DNA from: Planctomycetota bacterium
Lineage (GTDB): Bacteria > Planctomycetota > Phycisphaerae > Phycisphaerales > SM1A02
Direction of reading: 5' to 3'
Assembly: GCA_022560875.1 (NCBI GenBank)
Contig: JADFSH010000024.1
Span: 1-34,341, forward strand
Length of the DNA stretch: 34,341 bases
The notes under the pieces were generated by a model. It saw only the letters and a list, made by a program, of their open reading frames with translations, made no database searches and was not told the DNA's origin. A program made the position numbers and the translations under genes. The stretch's first letter is position 1, and each line of letters starts with the position of its first letter. Below, one piece after another: positions 17,388-25,573 of this stretch.

Positions 17388-17918
17388 GTGAACCTCAAGA
17401 CCTATCGCGCTTTTTCAATGGCCGAAGCCTTGGCTGCCGTAAAACAGCACTTGGGCCATGACGCAATCATTCTCAATACCCGTTCCTTCCGACGGGGCGG
17501 CCTGTTCGGTCTGGGGGGAAAGACAATCATAGAAGTCACGGCAACGCCTGCGGAAAAGCCCGCAAATGCTCCGCTATTGGATCGTGCGAACTGGAGGACG
17601 ACGGACTCACACATGAAGAATGCCGTGGCCCGTCGTGCGTATTCAGCCACGACCGGAAAGGCGATTGGCCTGAAACCGCCCACTCATCAGCTATCCGATG
17701 GAATTCCCACTTCCCATGACAAAGAGCGCACGCGGCGTCTGGCTCAGGCCATGGAGGAAGTCCACAATCGAATGCCGTCTGAATCAAGACCGGATTCGGG
17801 GTTGACTCCTCTCGCCCAACCCCCGGCCCAACCCCCGGCCCAACCCCGGCCCAAACCCCGGCCCAAACCCCGGCCAAACCCGAGATCGCACCACCGGAAA
17901 ATAAGCCCCCGCAATTGA
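17388..17918 (+). CDS. flhF: FlhF, N-terminal B-domain part, cut short by a frameshift
   Basis: First part of the SRP-like GTPase that places the flagellum at the pole. Start GTG 17388 gives MNLKTYRAFSMAEALAAVK, matching the usual FlhF start, with GGAGGG seven bases upstream. The B domain has LGHDAIILNTRSFRRGG and is followed by a long polar linker. Within the linker, at the 12-bp repeat array 17815-17873, the frame is lost: the remaining residues become Arg/Pro/Lys/His-rich and stop at 17916-17918. The third repeat unit is 11 bp instead of 12; restoring one C would continue the frame without a stop into the GTPase part at 17915-19006, giving a full FlhF of about 539 residues. Whether this is mutation, assembly error or switching cannot be told here. 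Confidence 0.8.
   Translation: MNLKTYRAFSMAEALAAVKQHLGHDAIILNTRSFRRGGLFGLGGKTIIEVTATPAEKPANAPLLDRANWRTTDSHMKNAVARRAYSATTGKAIGLKPPTHQLSDGIPTSHDKERTRRLAQAMEEVHNRMPSESRPDSGLTPLAQPPAQPPAQPRPKPRPKPRPNPRSHHRKISPRN
17815..17873 (+). repeat. C-rich tandem repeat (five units of 12, 12, 11, 12, 12 bp) at the flhF frameshift
   Basis: Units run 17815-17826, 17827-17838, 17839-17849, 17850-17861 and 17862-17873, of the form CCCAA(A)C4-5GG. Units 1 and 2 have a C5 run, and units 4 and 5 have AAA plus C4. Unit 3 has AA plus C4 and is one base short. A 12-bp unit keeps frame and encodes Ala-Gln-Pro/Thr-Pro repeats; the 11-bp unit shifts it. Confidence 0.92.
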
Positions 17919-19006
17919 TTCCGGCAATAACTGACGCCCGGAAAAGCAACCCCAACGTCATCAAGACTCAGGGTAAGCCGCAACGGTTCATACTGACTCC
18001 TGTGAAAGAGGTCAGCGCGGCAGCAAAGATCGTCTCAAGCAAAGATGATGATCCGGCTTCCAGTGTCATGCATGACCGCACTGTTTCCGCGACATCCGAC
18101 GATTCTGAAACGATGCAGGAGGAACTTGCCGCGATCCGCCAGCTCGTGGGTCAGGTTCTCAAGCACCAGACGCAAACGACAGGTTTTCCACAATCCGGGA
18201 TGCCGCAGATTCTCTTTGATCAGTACTTGAAACTGATCAGCCAGGATCTTTCGGAGGAACTGTCTGAGCAGGTGATCAATCGGGTTCGCAAAGATCTGAC
18301 GGTTCCCGATCTTGAGGATGTCGAGAAGGTCAGGGAAAAGACACTGGAGTATCTAGCCGCCTTCATTCCCACGCTGGATCATCCCTTGCCAGAAGAAAGC
18401 CCGGACGGACGACCGCTGACGATCGCCCTCATCGGACCGACGGGGGTGGGCAAGACCACCACCTTGGCGAAGATCGCGGCATCTTGCAAATTACGACAGG
18501 GCAAGTCCGTCGGCCTTATCACGGCCGACACCTATCGAATTGCCGCGGTCGATCAACTTCGCACCTACGCCAACATCATCGGGTTGCCGCTGGAGGTGGC
18601 GTTGACCCCGACGGATATGAAACAAGCGGTGCATGCCCTGAGTGGCTGCGACGTTATTCTCATCGACACGGCGGGGAGAAGTCAGAACGACGGAGGGCGT
18701 CTGAAGGAACTTGCCCGGTTCATCGAAGCCGCCGATCCGCATGAAGTGCATCTCGTGCTTTCGAGCACCGCCAGTGAGAAGGTGCTTCTGAACGAGGCGG
18801 AGGCTTTTTCTGAAGTGGGCGTAGACAAGCTCGTGCTTACGAAACTCGATGAAGCGGTGAGTTTCGGCGTTCTCGTGAATGTGTTGAGAAAAGTGGGCAA
18901 GAATCTGAGTTTCATTACCACCGGACAGGAAGTACCGGATCACATCGAATGCGGTCGCTCAACCCGGTTGGCGCAACTGGTGATGGGAGAAACAGTGCAT
19001 CCATGA
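17915..19006 (+). CDS. flhF: FlhF, C-terminal NG GTPase part (downstream of frameshift)
   Basis: Carries the N and G domains of the SRP-family GTPase. GTP-binding motifs are intact: G1 GPTGVGKTTT, then ITADTYRIAAVDQLRTYA, G3 DTAGRSQND and G4 TKLDEA. This frame is open upstream through the linker (AKPEIAPPENKPPQLIP) into the repeat array, showing it belongs to the same gene as 17388-17918. Position 17915 is only the first TTG in this frame, overlapping the upstream stop as TTGA, with no convincing ribosome site. Later in-frame ATGs at 18068 and 18113 could begin a free NG protein. The stop overlaps the flhG start. Confidence 0.82.
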   Translation: MIPAITDARKSNPNVIKTQGKPQRFILTPVKEVSAAAKIVSSKDDDPASSVMHDRTVSATSDDSETMQEELAAIRQLVGQVLKHQTQTTGFPQSGMPQILFDQYLKLISQDLSEELSEQVINRVRKDLTVPDLEDVEKVREKTLEYLAAFIPTLDHPLPEESPDGRPLTIALIGPTGVGKTTTLAKIAASCKLRQGKSVGLITADTYRIAAVDQLRTYANIIGLPLEVALTPTDMKQAVHALSGCDVILIDTAGRSQNDGGRLKELARFIEAADPHEVHLVLSSTASEKVLLNEAEAFSEVGVDKLVLTKLDEAVSFGVLVNVLRKVGKNLSFITTGQEVPDHIECGRSTRLAQLVMGETVHP

Positions 19007-20013
19007 TGGACCAGGCTTCCCAGTTGCGCGGCATGATCGAGGAGATCCGAAACGGCACTGTCGGCGCGGATGGGTTTTCGTGTGCCTCCAGTGTCCCTGC
19101 GGGAGTCGTGAGTTACGCCCCCAAGACGCATCATGATGCGATGTCGAACCGCCGAAGTGATCGCCCTTTACCTCAGAGTAGGGTGCGATTGGCCAACGCC
19201 ATTACAATCTGTTCAGGCAAGGGCGGCGTAGGCAAGAGCAACGTGGCGGTGAATCTTGCGGTCGTCCTGAGTCGTTTGGGAAACAAAGTCTGCCTGCTCG
19301 ATGCCGATCTCGGAATGGCCAATGCCGATGTGCTTTGCAATCTGTCCCCGAGGCGTACGCTTGAGCATGTCGTCAATGGCCAATGCGAACTGGCGGAAGT
19401 CGCGTTGCTTGCACCGGGTGGGTTTCGATTGATTCCCGGTGGCTCTGGCGTGGTGCGTTTGGCGAATATGCCGCAGGCTCGCCGTCTGGCATTGCTCAGA
19501 CAGTTGTCGATTATCGATCGGACGGCGGATTACATCATTATTGACACCAGTGCGGGACTCAATGCGAATGTACTCGGGTTTGCCGCATCGGCGAACCGCG
19601 TGCTTATGATAACCACCCCCGAACCGACGTCGGTGACAGATGCCTACGGCATGATCAAAGTTTTGTGGAGACAATTTCCGGAGATCAGGATCGAGATTGT
19701 GGTGAATCTCGTGGAATCGGAAGCTGAGGGGAGAGAAGTGTTCGCCCGGATTGATCGGGTTTGCCGGACATTTCTGCGATCATCGCCACGCTGGGGCGGA
19801 TATCTTCCGATTGACAGTCAGGTGGCGGAAGCGGTTCGGATGCGGGTTCCATTTACATTATTTTCACCCGATGGGGCGGCCACAAAATCACTGCAAATTA
19901 TCGCCAACCGGTTGACTGGCAATGAGTTAGAGCCATCGAGGACGGAGCGTGGGTTTTTTTCACGGCTCATGTCCCGTTTTTCGACCGATTCAAGACACTC
20001 TTGTTCGATATGA
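19003..20013 (+). CDS. flhG: Flagellar number regulator FlhG (MinD-like ATPase)
   Basis: MinD/ParA-family ATPase that limits flagellar number and stimulates the FlhF GTPase. 336 residues. The first residues, MMDQASQLRGMIEE, carry the DQAxxLR activator helix known from FlhG, which supports ATG 19003 (or 19006) over the longer frame from 18949. After a 45-residue linker comes the deviant Walker A SGKGGVGKSNVAVNLA (from 71), then LLDADLGMANADV and YIIIDTSAGLNANVL. The start overlaps the flhF stop. A Ser/Arg-rich C-terminal tail follows. Confidence 0.94.
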   Translation: MMDQASQLRGMIEEIRNGTVGADGFSCASSVPAGVVSYAPKTHHDAMSNRRSDRPLPQSRVRLANAITICSGKGGVGKSNVAVNLAVVLSRLGNKVCLLDADLGMANADVLCNLSPRRTLEHVVNGQCELAEVALLAPGGFRLIPGGSGVVRLANMPQARRLALLRQLSIIDRTADYIIIDTSAGLNANVLGFAASANRVLMITTPEPTSVTDAYGMIKVLWRQFPEIRIEIVVNLVESEAEGREVFARIDRVCRTFLRSSPRWGGYLPIDSQVAEAVRMRVPFTLFSPDGAATKSLQIIANRLTGNELEPSRTERGFFSRLMSRFSTDSRHSCSI

Positions 20014-20069
20014 AAGTAAACGATTGTGAATACACAGGTTAGCAATACGAAACAGGAAGCGCACGCTTG

Positions 20070-20474
20070 ATGGATGAGAATGTTGACAAGAATGCAGATA
20101 TGACCACCGACAGTACCCAATCGTCATCATCGGAGCCGTCGAAATCCGCGCAGGTTGCGTCTGACGGCGCTATATTTACTCACTTTACCGGGCGGGTTAT
20201 CGCGGGTTTATTCGCGCTTGCCTCTTTCGGTGTCGCCTTGATTTCCGGCCTGGCCAGCGACAATCCGGCGTCTTCGGTCCTCACTCGCGCGCTCATGGCG
20301 ATGTTTCTGAGTTACCCCGTGGGATGGATTGTGGGAATGATCTGCCAGCATGTCATTGACGATCATCTGAAGATTCACAAGGAGGCAAATCCTGCGCTAG
20401 ATTCAATGGAGGAGTTTCCGGTGAATCTGCAGCAACCGAAAGAAGAGAAAGAAGAAGAAATTCTCACTGTTTGA
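20070..20474 (+). CDS. Unknown small membrane protein between flhG and fliA
   Basis: I do not recognise this 134-residue protein. It has a Ser/Thr/Asp-rich N terminus (about 1-30), then two hydrophobic segments, VIAGLFALASFGVALISGLA and ALMAMFLSYPVGWIVGMICQ, and a charged C terminus ending PKEEKEEEILTV. ATG 20070 follows a possible AGGAAG site; the frame's TTG at 20067 is less likely. It lies 56 bp after flhG and 118 bp before fliA on the same strand, so a link to flagellar placement or assembly is possible, but that rests on position only. Confidence 0.65.
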   Translation: MDENVDKNADMTTDSTQSSSSEPSKSAQVASDGAIFTHFTGRVIAGLFALASFGVALISGLASDNPASSVLTRALMAMFLSYPVGWIVGMICQHVIDDHLKIHKEANPALDSMEEFPVNLQQPKEEKEEEILTV

Positions 20475-20489
20475 TAAAATTTGAAAAAT

Positions 20490-20519
20490 TTGTGCGAACC
20501 TCGAATCTGGTGTTATAGT
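20490..20519 (+). promoter_or_regulatory. Candidate sigma-70-type promoter upstream of fliA
   Basis: TTGTGC (20490-20495) and TATAGT (20514-20519) are 18 bp apart in an AT-rich stretch just after the upstream gene and about 75 bp before the fliA start. The -10 matches TATAAT at five of six positions. It would let fliA be transcribed apart from the flagellar run. Confidence 0.4.
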
Positions 20520-20592
20520 TCACGCGGTGCATCCACCATGGATGGTAGATGGGCGAAGTGGCTGAAAAAGCCGAAGGTCAAGGAGACGACCG

Positions 20593-21459
20593 ATGCCGAA
20601 AACAAAATCGAAGTCCGGGACCGTCAAAAAAACACAATCAAAGAGTTTGACGAAAAGTACGGCGATAAAGAAGAGCCGCAAAAAATCCGCGCTAACGCTG
20701 GCCGAGATGCCCATCGAGGATGTGTGGGTTAAATACAAGAAAGTGGGGACCGATGAGATCCGGAATTTTCTCATCGAGCGCTACCTTGACATCGTGAAAT
20801 ACACCGCCGAACGCATGCACATGCGTCTTCCCGCCGAAGTAGATGTGGAAGATCTCATGTCTGCGGGACTCTTCGGCTTGATGGATGCCATCGATGCCTT
20901 CGATCTGGAACGGGGTGTCAAGTTTGAAACGTATTGCGCGCAGCGGATTCGCGGCGCGATCTTCGATGAGCTGCGCGCCATGGACTGGGTGCCTCGCCTG
21001 GTGCGATCCCGAACCGCCAAGGTCGAGCGGGCCAGAAAATCCCTGGAGATGGAACTCGGTCGAAGACCCACAGACGTCGAAATCAGCAGCCGCCTCGATG
21101 TCGATAAGGCGGAATTTCAGAAACTATCCAAGGATTCCAAACCTGTCGGCGTGGTCTCACTCAACCGAAAGTGGTTTGAGACCGACTCCAGCAAGGATGT
21201 TCGGGAAATCGACGTCATAAGCGACAAGCGTCAGATCAATCCGCTCGGAGAAATCCAGCGCAAAGATCTGAAAGTGCTTATCACCAAGGGGCTTTCCCGG
21301 GCCGAGCGCCTGATCGTCGTCCTCTACTATTACGAGGAGATGACGATGAAGGAGATTGGCATGACGCTAGATCTCTCGGAATCGAGAGTCAGTCAGATGC
21401 ACAGTTCGATTCTGGCACGACTCAAAGCTCAGATGCAGCATCGGGAAAAGGAATTTTGA
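20593..21459 (+). CDS. fliA: Flagellar sigma factor FliA (sigma-28 / WhiG family)
   Basis: Alternative sigma factor that directs RNA polymerase to late flagellar promoters. 288 residues, with an unusually basic N-terminal leader of about 38 residues (many Lys, Ser, Thr). Region 2 has VDVEDLMSAGLFGLMDAIDA, FDLERGVKFETYCAQRIRGA and IFDELRAMDWVPRLVR, the FliA-type 2.3-2.4 signature. Region 3 has LGRRPTDVEISSRL. Region 4 has LSRAERLIVVLYYYEEMTMK and the helix-turn-helix LDLSESRVSQMHSSILARL. AAGGAGA lies just upstream of ATG 20593. No FlgM-type anti-sigma gene is seen in the window. Confidence 0.93.
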   Translation: MPKTKSKSGTVKKTQSKSLTKSTAIKKSRKKSALTLAEMPIEDVWVKYKKVGTDEIRNFLIERYLDIVKYTAERMHMRLPAEVDVEDLMSAGLFGLMDAIDAFDLERGVKFETYCAQRIRGAIFDELRAMDWVPRLVRSRTAKVERARKSLEMELGRRPTDVEISSRLDVDKAEFQKLSKDSKPVGVVSLNRKWFETDSSKDVREIDVISDKRQINPLGEIQRKDLKVLITKGLSRAERLIVVLYYYEEMTMKEIGMTLDLSESRVSQMHSSILARLKAQMQHREKEF

Positions 21460-21464
21460 CGATG

Positions 21465-21531
21465 AACGTCATGCCCACACCCGATAACATCACCTGAATC
21501 ACTATCGGCAGTCGCGTTCTTTGATGACGTT
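21465..21531. repeat. Nested inverted repeat downstream of fliA
   Basis: AACGTCAT (21465-21472) is the exact complement of ATGACGTT (21524-21531), and inside it CCGATA (21481-21486) pairs with TATCGG (21503-21508). The 239-bp gap after fliA holds no gene I can support. The structure could be a 3' end or a leader element of the next transcript; there is no T-run directly after it. Confidence 0.35.
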
Positions 21532-21698
21532 GGTTCAAATTGCCCCGAACCTCTGTAGGTAGTCGTGCTTGAGTGACTCCCCCATTAAGCCGATTTCAAG
21601 TTGTTCCGTGTGTATCAAGCGCGCGGTGTGCAGGCACATGTCAAGCAGCCAAGTAGCTGTGTGGTTTGTAAGTGCTGCATGGGAGGAGAGAAAACCAC

Positions 21699-22166
21699 AT
21701 GGCTACGAATATCGGACTTTCCGTCCGACAACACGAACGAGAAAAGATTCGGCTTCCGATTGAATTCATCGTTTGCGATGAACATCGGGAGCAGGTGCGC
21801 TTCAGTTCGTCCTCTTCCGCCGGCCGGCCTCATGTGATTAAAGGCATGGTCACCGATATCAGTCGCGGAGGACTTGGGTTTGATAGCTATCTTTTCCTGC
21901 CCAGGATGTGCGAAGGAAAGGTGAGAATCTTTGACAGGGCAACTACGGTTTCACAGATCGAACCCGTGCCCCCGTGCCAGCCGATTCTCGAAACACAAGT
22001 GAAAATAAAACGGGTCCTGCTTCAGGGTCAGGATCCGTCATACCAGATCGGCATAGCGTTTCTCAATCCTCCCGACAATATCGAGGAACTGATCCAGAAC
22101 GTGTTTAGTGCCTCGGATGAATCTCTGGAGCAAACCAGTCTTCAGGAAGGAGATATTGATGCGTGA
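21699..22166 (+). CDS. PilZ-domain c-di-GMP-binding protein
   Basis: Small cytoplasmic receptor for cyclic di-GMP, 155 residues. The two PilZ motifs are visible: RxxxR at R14-R18 (REKIR) and DxSxxG at D53-G58 (DISRGG), followed by LGF. GGAGGAGA lies about nine bases upstream of ATG 21699. The gene overlaps the next one, a PilB/GspE ATPase, by 8 bp, so the two are probably made together. Likely role: tuning pseudopilus assembly to the c-di-GMP level. The family call is firm; the partner is inferred from position. Confidence 0.88.
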   Translation: MATNIGLSVRQHEREKIRLPIEFIVCDEHREQVRFSSSSSAGRPHVIKGMVTDISRGGLGFDSYLFLPRMCEGKVRIFDRATTVSQIEPVPPCQPILETQVKIKRVLLQGQDPSYQIGIAFLNPPDNIEELIQNVFSASDESLEQTSLQEGDIDA

Positions 22167-23856
22167 TCAGGATCTCTTTCTCGAGCAGGCCCTCAAGGAG
22201 CAGGGGTTGGTGCAGGACGATCAACTGGAGACCGTTCATGCCTTTGCCTCGGAAAACGAGGTCGACCTGGTCGATGCCCTGACAGGATCGAAAACGCTCG
22301 ATGGTCGGATGGTTGCCCTCATTCGTGCCAATATCTGTGAAGTTCCCTTTGTCGATCTCAATGACTACGAGCCGAGTTTTACCAACACCAGGCTTCTGCC
22401 CAACTCATTCGTGGAGCGGTACCATTCCTATCCCCTCTTCATGATCGATGGCGTTCTCACGCTGGCGATGGATGATCCGCTCAATCTTGAGGCGACAGAC
22501 CAGGCCCGACAGTTATGTCGGTGTGAAGTTGATGCGGTGCAATGTGAACGTCAGCCTCTCCTCGCTCTGATCGCCCGGGCCTACAGCATGAGGCAGTATG
22601 AGCAGGAGGAACTGCAAACCGACGCTATCCTCGATCCGATTGCCGATGACGCTTCATTGACCCAACCCGCCGTGGCCGCCGTGAAGCAGTTGATGTCCGA
22701 CGCCATAGAGCAGGACGCCAGCGACATTCACATTAATCCGGACGAGAATGCCCTGCACCTTCGCTATCGGATTGACGGTGTCCTGCAGGTAAAGCAGGGG
22801 CCTCCGCTCTCACTCCATCCCGCCATCGTGCAGCGTCTCAAGGTCATGGGACGACTGGATCTCACCCAGACCAAGCGTCCGCAGGATGGAAAGTTCCGGT
22901 TTCAGCATGGCGACTCCCAGGTTGATGTGCGTCTGTCAATAGTCCCGACCGTCTGCGGCGAGAATGTCGTCATGCGCCTGCTCAAGAGTTCACATGTTAT
23001 TACTGAATTTCAGGAACTCGGCATCCCCGTCCCTATTGCGGTTCAGATCGAGTCTCTTCTTCAGCAGCCGTATGGAATGTTGCTGGTAACGGGACCGACG
23101 GGTTCGGGAAAGACCACCACCCTCTACACGGCTCTCAGTAAACTCAACGATCCCTCCCGCAACATCATGACCATCGAAAATCCGGTCGAGATTCGATTAC
23201 CCTACGTTCGTCAAATCCAGACTCACGAGGAGATCGGTCTGACGTTCGCCACCGCGTTGCGTTCAATTCTGAGACAGGATCCGGATGTCGTGCTCGTCGG
23301 TGAGATTCGTGATTCCGAGACGGCGAAAATCGCCATGCAGGCTTCATTGACCGGGCATCTTGTGCTCTCGACGTTGCATACGAATGATGCCTCGGGGGCT
23401 GTCGATCGCCTGCGCGATTTCGGGGTTCCGCCGTTCGTGATCAACTCGGCTCTGCTGGGCGTGGTCGCTCAACGTCTTATCAGGAAAATCTGCGACGCCT
23501 GCTCGCAACAGGAGAAGCCTGATGAGATGACGCGAAAGCGATTTTCGCTGAGCTCAAGAGAAGGCAAGTTCCAGAAAGGCAAAGGTTGTAGCCGCTGCGG
23601 CCAAACCGGATATCGGGGGCGGATCGGTATCTACGAGCTTATGACGATCTCGGCGGAGATTCGCGCCCTCATCGACGAAGGCAGTTCGATCGAGGATATC
23701 CGCCAGACCGCCGTCGCTCAGGGCATGCGTCTCATGTGGCAGGACGGTCTCGACAAAGCGCGGCTGGGTCAAACCACGCTGTTGGAAGTATCCAGGGCCG
23801 CCACCATCATTGACTTGCAGGATGCAAAGAAAGGTTTGAGCAGGGTGAGCGCATGA
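22159..23856 (+). CDS. Type IV pilus / type II secretion assembly ATPase (PilB/GspE family)
   Basis: Hexameric cytoplasmic ATPase that powers pseudopilus extension. 565 residues. The N-terminal part (about 1-150) looks like a T2SSE_N/MshEN-type domain, with LEQALKEQGLVQDDQL and later PLFMIDGVLTLAMDDPLN. The core has the IEQDASDIHINPDE Asp-rich segment, Walker A GPTGSGKTTT at 312-321, the Walker B region PDVVLVGEIRD from 375, and the His box STLHTNDASGAVDRLRD. A zinc site is formed by C445, C448, C477 and C480. ATG 22159 has AGGAAGGA upstream. The stop overlaps the next start as ATGA. Pilus versus secretion use cannot be settled from the ATPase alone. Confidence 0.94.
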   Translation: MRDQDLFLEQALKEQGLVQDDQLETVHAFASENEVDLVDALTGSKTLDGRMVALIRANICEVPFVDLNDYEPSFTNTRLLPNSFVERYHSYPLFMIDGVLTLAMDDPLNLEATDQARQLCRCEVDAVQCERQPLLALIARAYSMRQYEQEELQTDAILDPIADDASLTQPAVAAVKQLMSDAIEQDASDIHINPDENALHLRYRIDGVLQVKQGPPLSLHPAIVQRLKVMGRLDLTQTKRPQDGKFRFQHGDSQVDVRLSIVPTVCGENVVMRLLKSSHVITEFQELGIPVPIAVQIESLLQQPYGMLLVTGPTGSGKTTTLYTALSKLNDPSRNIMTIENPVEIRLPYVRQIQTHEEIGLTFATALRSILRQDPDVVLVGEIRDSETAKIAMQASLTGHLVLSTLHTNDASGAVDRLRDFGVPPFVINSALLGVVAQRLIRKICDACSQQEKPDEMTRKRFSLSSREGKFQKGKGCSRCGQTGYRGRIGIYELMTISAEIRALIDEGSSIEDIRQTAVAQGMRLMWQDGLDKARLGQTTLLEVSRAATIIDLQDAKKGLSRVSA

Positions 23857-25049
23857 CCCAGGCAACGTTCCGTTATCGAGCGATTGATCGGCATGGGAAG
23901 ACCACAAAGGGAACGCTCATCGCGGACAATCAGAATGATGCCTATCGCCAGATCAACGCATCAGGACTTCGCCCGGTGCAGATCCGCGCCACCCGCGCCC
24001 GGGGCGGAAAGCGCTCGGTCACGCTGAAGGACTTGTCGCAACTGACGTATCAGTTTGCGGTGCTCACGAAAGCCCGCATTCCGCTGGTGGACGGCCTGCG
24101 TTCGATCGGGGAGCAGGAAACCAATCAGCGTTTACGCGTCATTGTGCTGGATATGGCCCGGACGATCGAGGGGGGCAACACGATCACATCCTCATTGGAA
24201 GCCCACCGGGAAGTGTTCGGTGATGTGTACATCGAAACCATCCGGGCCGCCGAAGCGAGCGGAAGTCTCATTGAAGTGCTCGAGAACCTGTCGGACATGC
24301 TTGAGCGCGAGTACGAGATGAAGAAGAATACCAAAGGGGCGCTCATGTATCCGGCATGCGTGGTCATCGCGCTGATGCTCGCGATGAGTTTCCTGATGAT
24401 AGTCATCATTCCGAAGTTTTCCGTCATATTCTCCAGTCGCGGAGTCGAACTCCCGATGCCCACAAAAATGCTTCTTTGGGGCAGTGAATTCCTCAGGAGC
24501 TACTGGATTGTCATACTTCTGATTATCGGCGGGGCGATCTGGGGTGTGCGCAAGGCCTGGAAAAAACCTTCCAGCCGATACCGAATTGACAATTGGCTGC
24601 ATCGAATCCCGCTCATCAAGGACATCCTGCAGGGAGTCGCCATCAGTCGTTTTGCAAAAGTACTGAGCATTTCATTGCGCAGCGGTCTTGGATTGCTCGA
24701 AGCGCTGGAGATGTCCGGCAAGGCCTCGGGACGACCGCTGCTTCGGGAGGATGCGAAAAGAATGTGCGATCAGGTCAGGGGGGGAGGACGCCTGCGGGAT
24801 GTCATGATCTCCTGCACATATTTTCCGCCTTTCACGAGGCGAATGTTATCGGCCGGAGAGGAAGCCGCAGAATTGTCAAAGATGTGCGAGATCGTATCGA
24901 GGCATTACGATCGTGAGGTATCCCACCTTTCAAAAAATATTGCCACCGCGATCGAACCGATACTCATAGTAGGACTTGCCGCCGTTGTGCTTGTCGTTGC
25001 TTTGGCCATCTTTCTCCCTCTTTGGAATATGGGCGCACTGATGGCCTGA
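23853..25049 (+). CDS. Inner-membrane platform protein (PilC/GspF family)
   Basis: Platform through which the ATPase drives pseudopilin polymerisation. 398 residues, the normal length. The N terminus has FRYRAIDRHGKTTKGTLIAD, followed by two cytoplasmic GspF domains (LTYQFAVLTKARIPLVDGLR in the first, ISRFAKVLSISLRSGLGLLE in the second). Membrane helices are seen near ACVVIALMLAMSFLMIVIIP, SYWIVILLIIGGAIWGV and the C-terminal LIVGLAAVVLVVALAIFLPL. The start overlaps the ATPase stop (ATGA), so the pair is translationally coupled. Confidence 0.94.
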   Translation: MTQATFRYRAIDRHGKTTKGTLIADNQNDAYRQINASGLRPVQIRATRARGGKRSVTLKDLSQLTYQFAVLTKARIPLVDGLRSIGEQETNQRLRVIVLDMARTIEGGNTITSSLEAHREVFGDVYIETIRAAEASGSLIEVLENLSDMLEREYEMKKNTKGALMYPACVVIALMLAMSFLMIVIIPKFSVIFSSRGVELPMPTKMLLWGSEFLRSYWIVILLIIGGAIWGVRKAWKKPSSRYRIDNWLHRIPLIKDILQGVAISRFAKVLSISLRSGLGLLEALEMSGKASGRPLLREDAKRMCDQVRGGGRLRDVMISCTYFPPFTRRMLSAGEEAAELSKMCEIVSRHYDREVSHLSKNIATAIEPILIVGLAAVVLVVALAIFLPLWNMGALMA

Positions 25050-25097
25050 GGATTCCAGAAAGACGAAATGGGAAGTCCAGTGGCTAATGTCTGTTCG

Positions 25098-25127
25098 TTG
25101 ATCTTGTTTGAAACTGTTATTTACACT
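25098..25127 (+). promoter_or_regulatory. Candidate promoter upstream of the major pseudopilin gene
   Basis: TTGATC (25098-25103) and TACACT (25122-25127) are 18 bp apart in the AT-rich 92-bp gap before the major pseudopilin gene. A separate promoter here would fit the higher amount of this subunit needed. Weak match. Confidence 0.3.
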
Positions 25128-25141
25128 GAATTGAGGTAATC

Positions 25142-25564
25142 GTGAATCACAAAACACTCACTCATCGTGGTTTCACTCTGATCGAGCTTATCGCGGTCAT
25201 CGTCGTGCTGGCGATACTCGCCGGAGTGGCAATCCCCAAGTACTTTGATTACTCCGCCCAGGCCAAGGTATCAGCGGTGAAAGGCACGCTCGGCGGTATG
25301 AGAGCGGGCATTGCCAATTTCTACGCCAACAAAGCCATCGCCGGATCGGCTGGCTATCCGACCTATGCCGAATTCAACACACTGGGTACGGTCATGCAGG
25401 AACAGCTGCCGGAAAATCCCTACGCAACTGACAACACCGTTCGCGATGCGGTCGGCACATGGGTTGCCACCCCGCCGATCAGTGGCACAGAAGGCTGGGC
25501 CTACGATGGGACTAGCGGCAAGGTATGGGCGAACTCGACTGTGGTCGGGGAAAAGGACTGGTAA
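25142..25564 (+). CDS. Major pseudopilin, GspG-like
   Basis: Main subunit of the pseudopilus fibre, 140 residues. The prepilin signal is MNHKTLTHRG, then cleavage before F11 in FTLIELIAVIVVLAILAGVA, with Glu at +5. The C-terminal half ends with EGWAYDGTSGKVWANS, which resembles the GWxYdxxxGxxWaN ending of GspG-type pseudopilins. Start GTG 25142 has GAGGT close upstream. It is first in a row of five pilin-like genes, which matches the G-H-I-J-K order of type II secretion operons. Confidence 0.88.
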   Translation: MNHKTLTHRGFTLIELIAVIVVLAILAGVAIPKYFDYSAQAKVSAVKGTLGGMRAGIANFYANKAIAGSAGYPTYAEFNTLGTVMQEQLPENPYATDNTVRDAVGTWVATPPISGTEGWAYDGTSGKVWANSTVVGEKDW

Positions 25565-25573
25565 GCCGCGTTC

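Noticed and set aside
21589-21596. GCCGATTT as a sigma-28 -10 element before the PilZ gene
   Set aside because: No TAAA-type -35 at the 11-bp spacing upstream.
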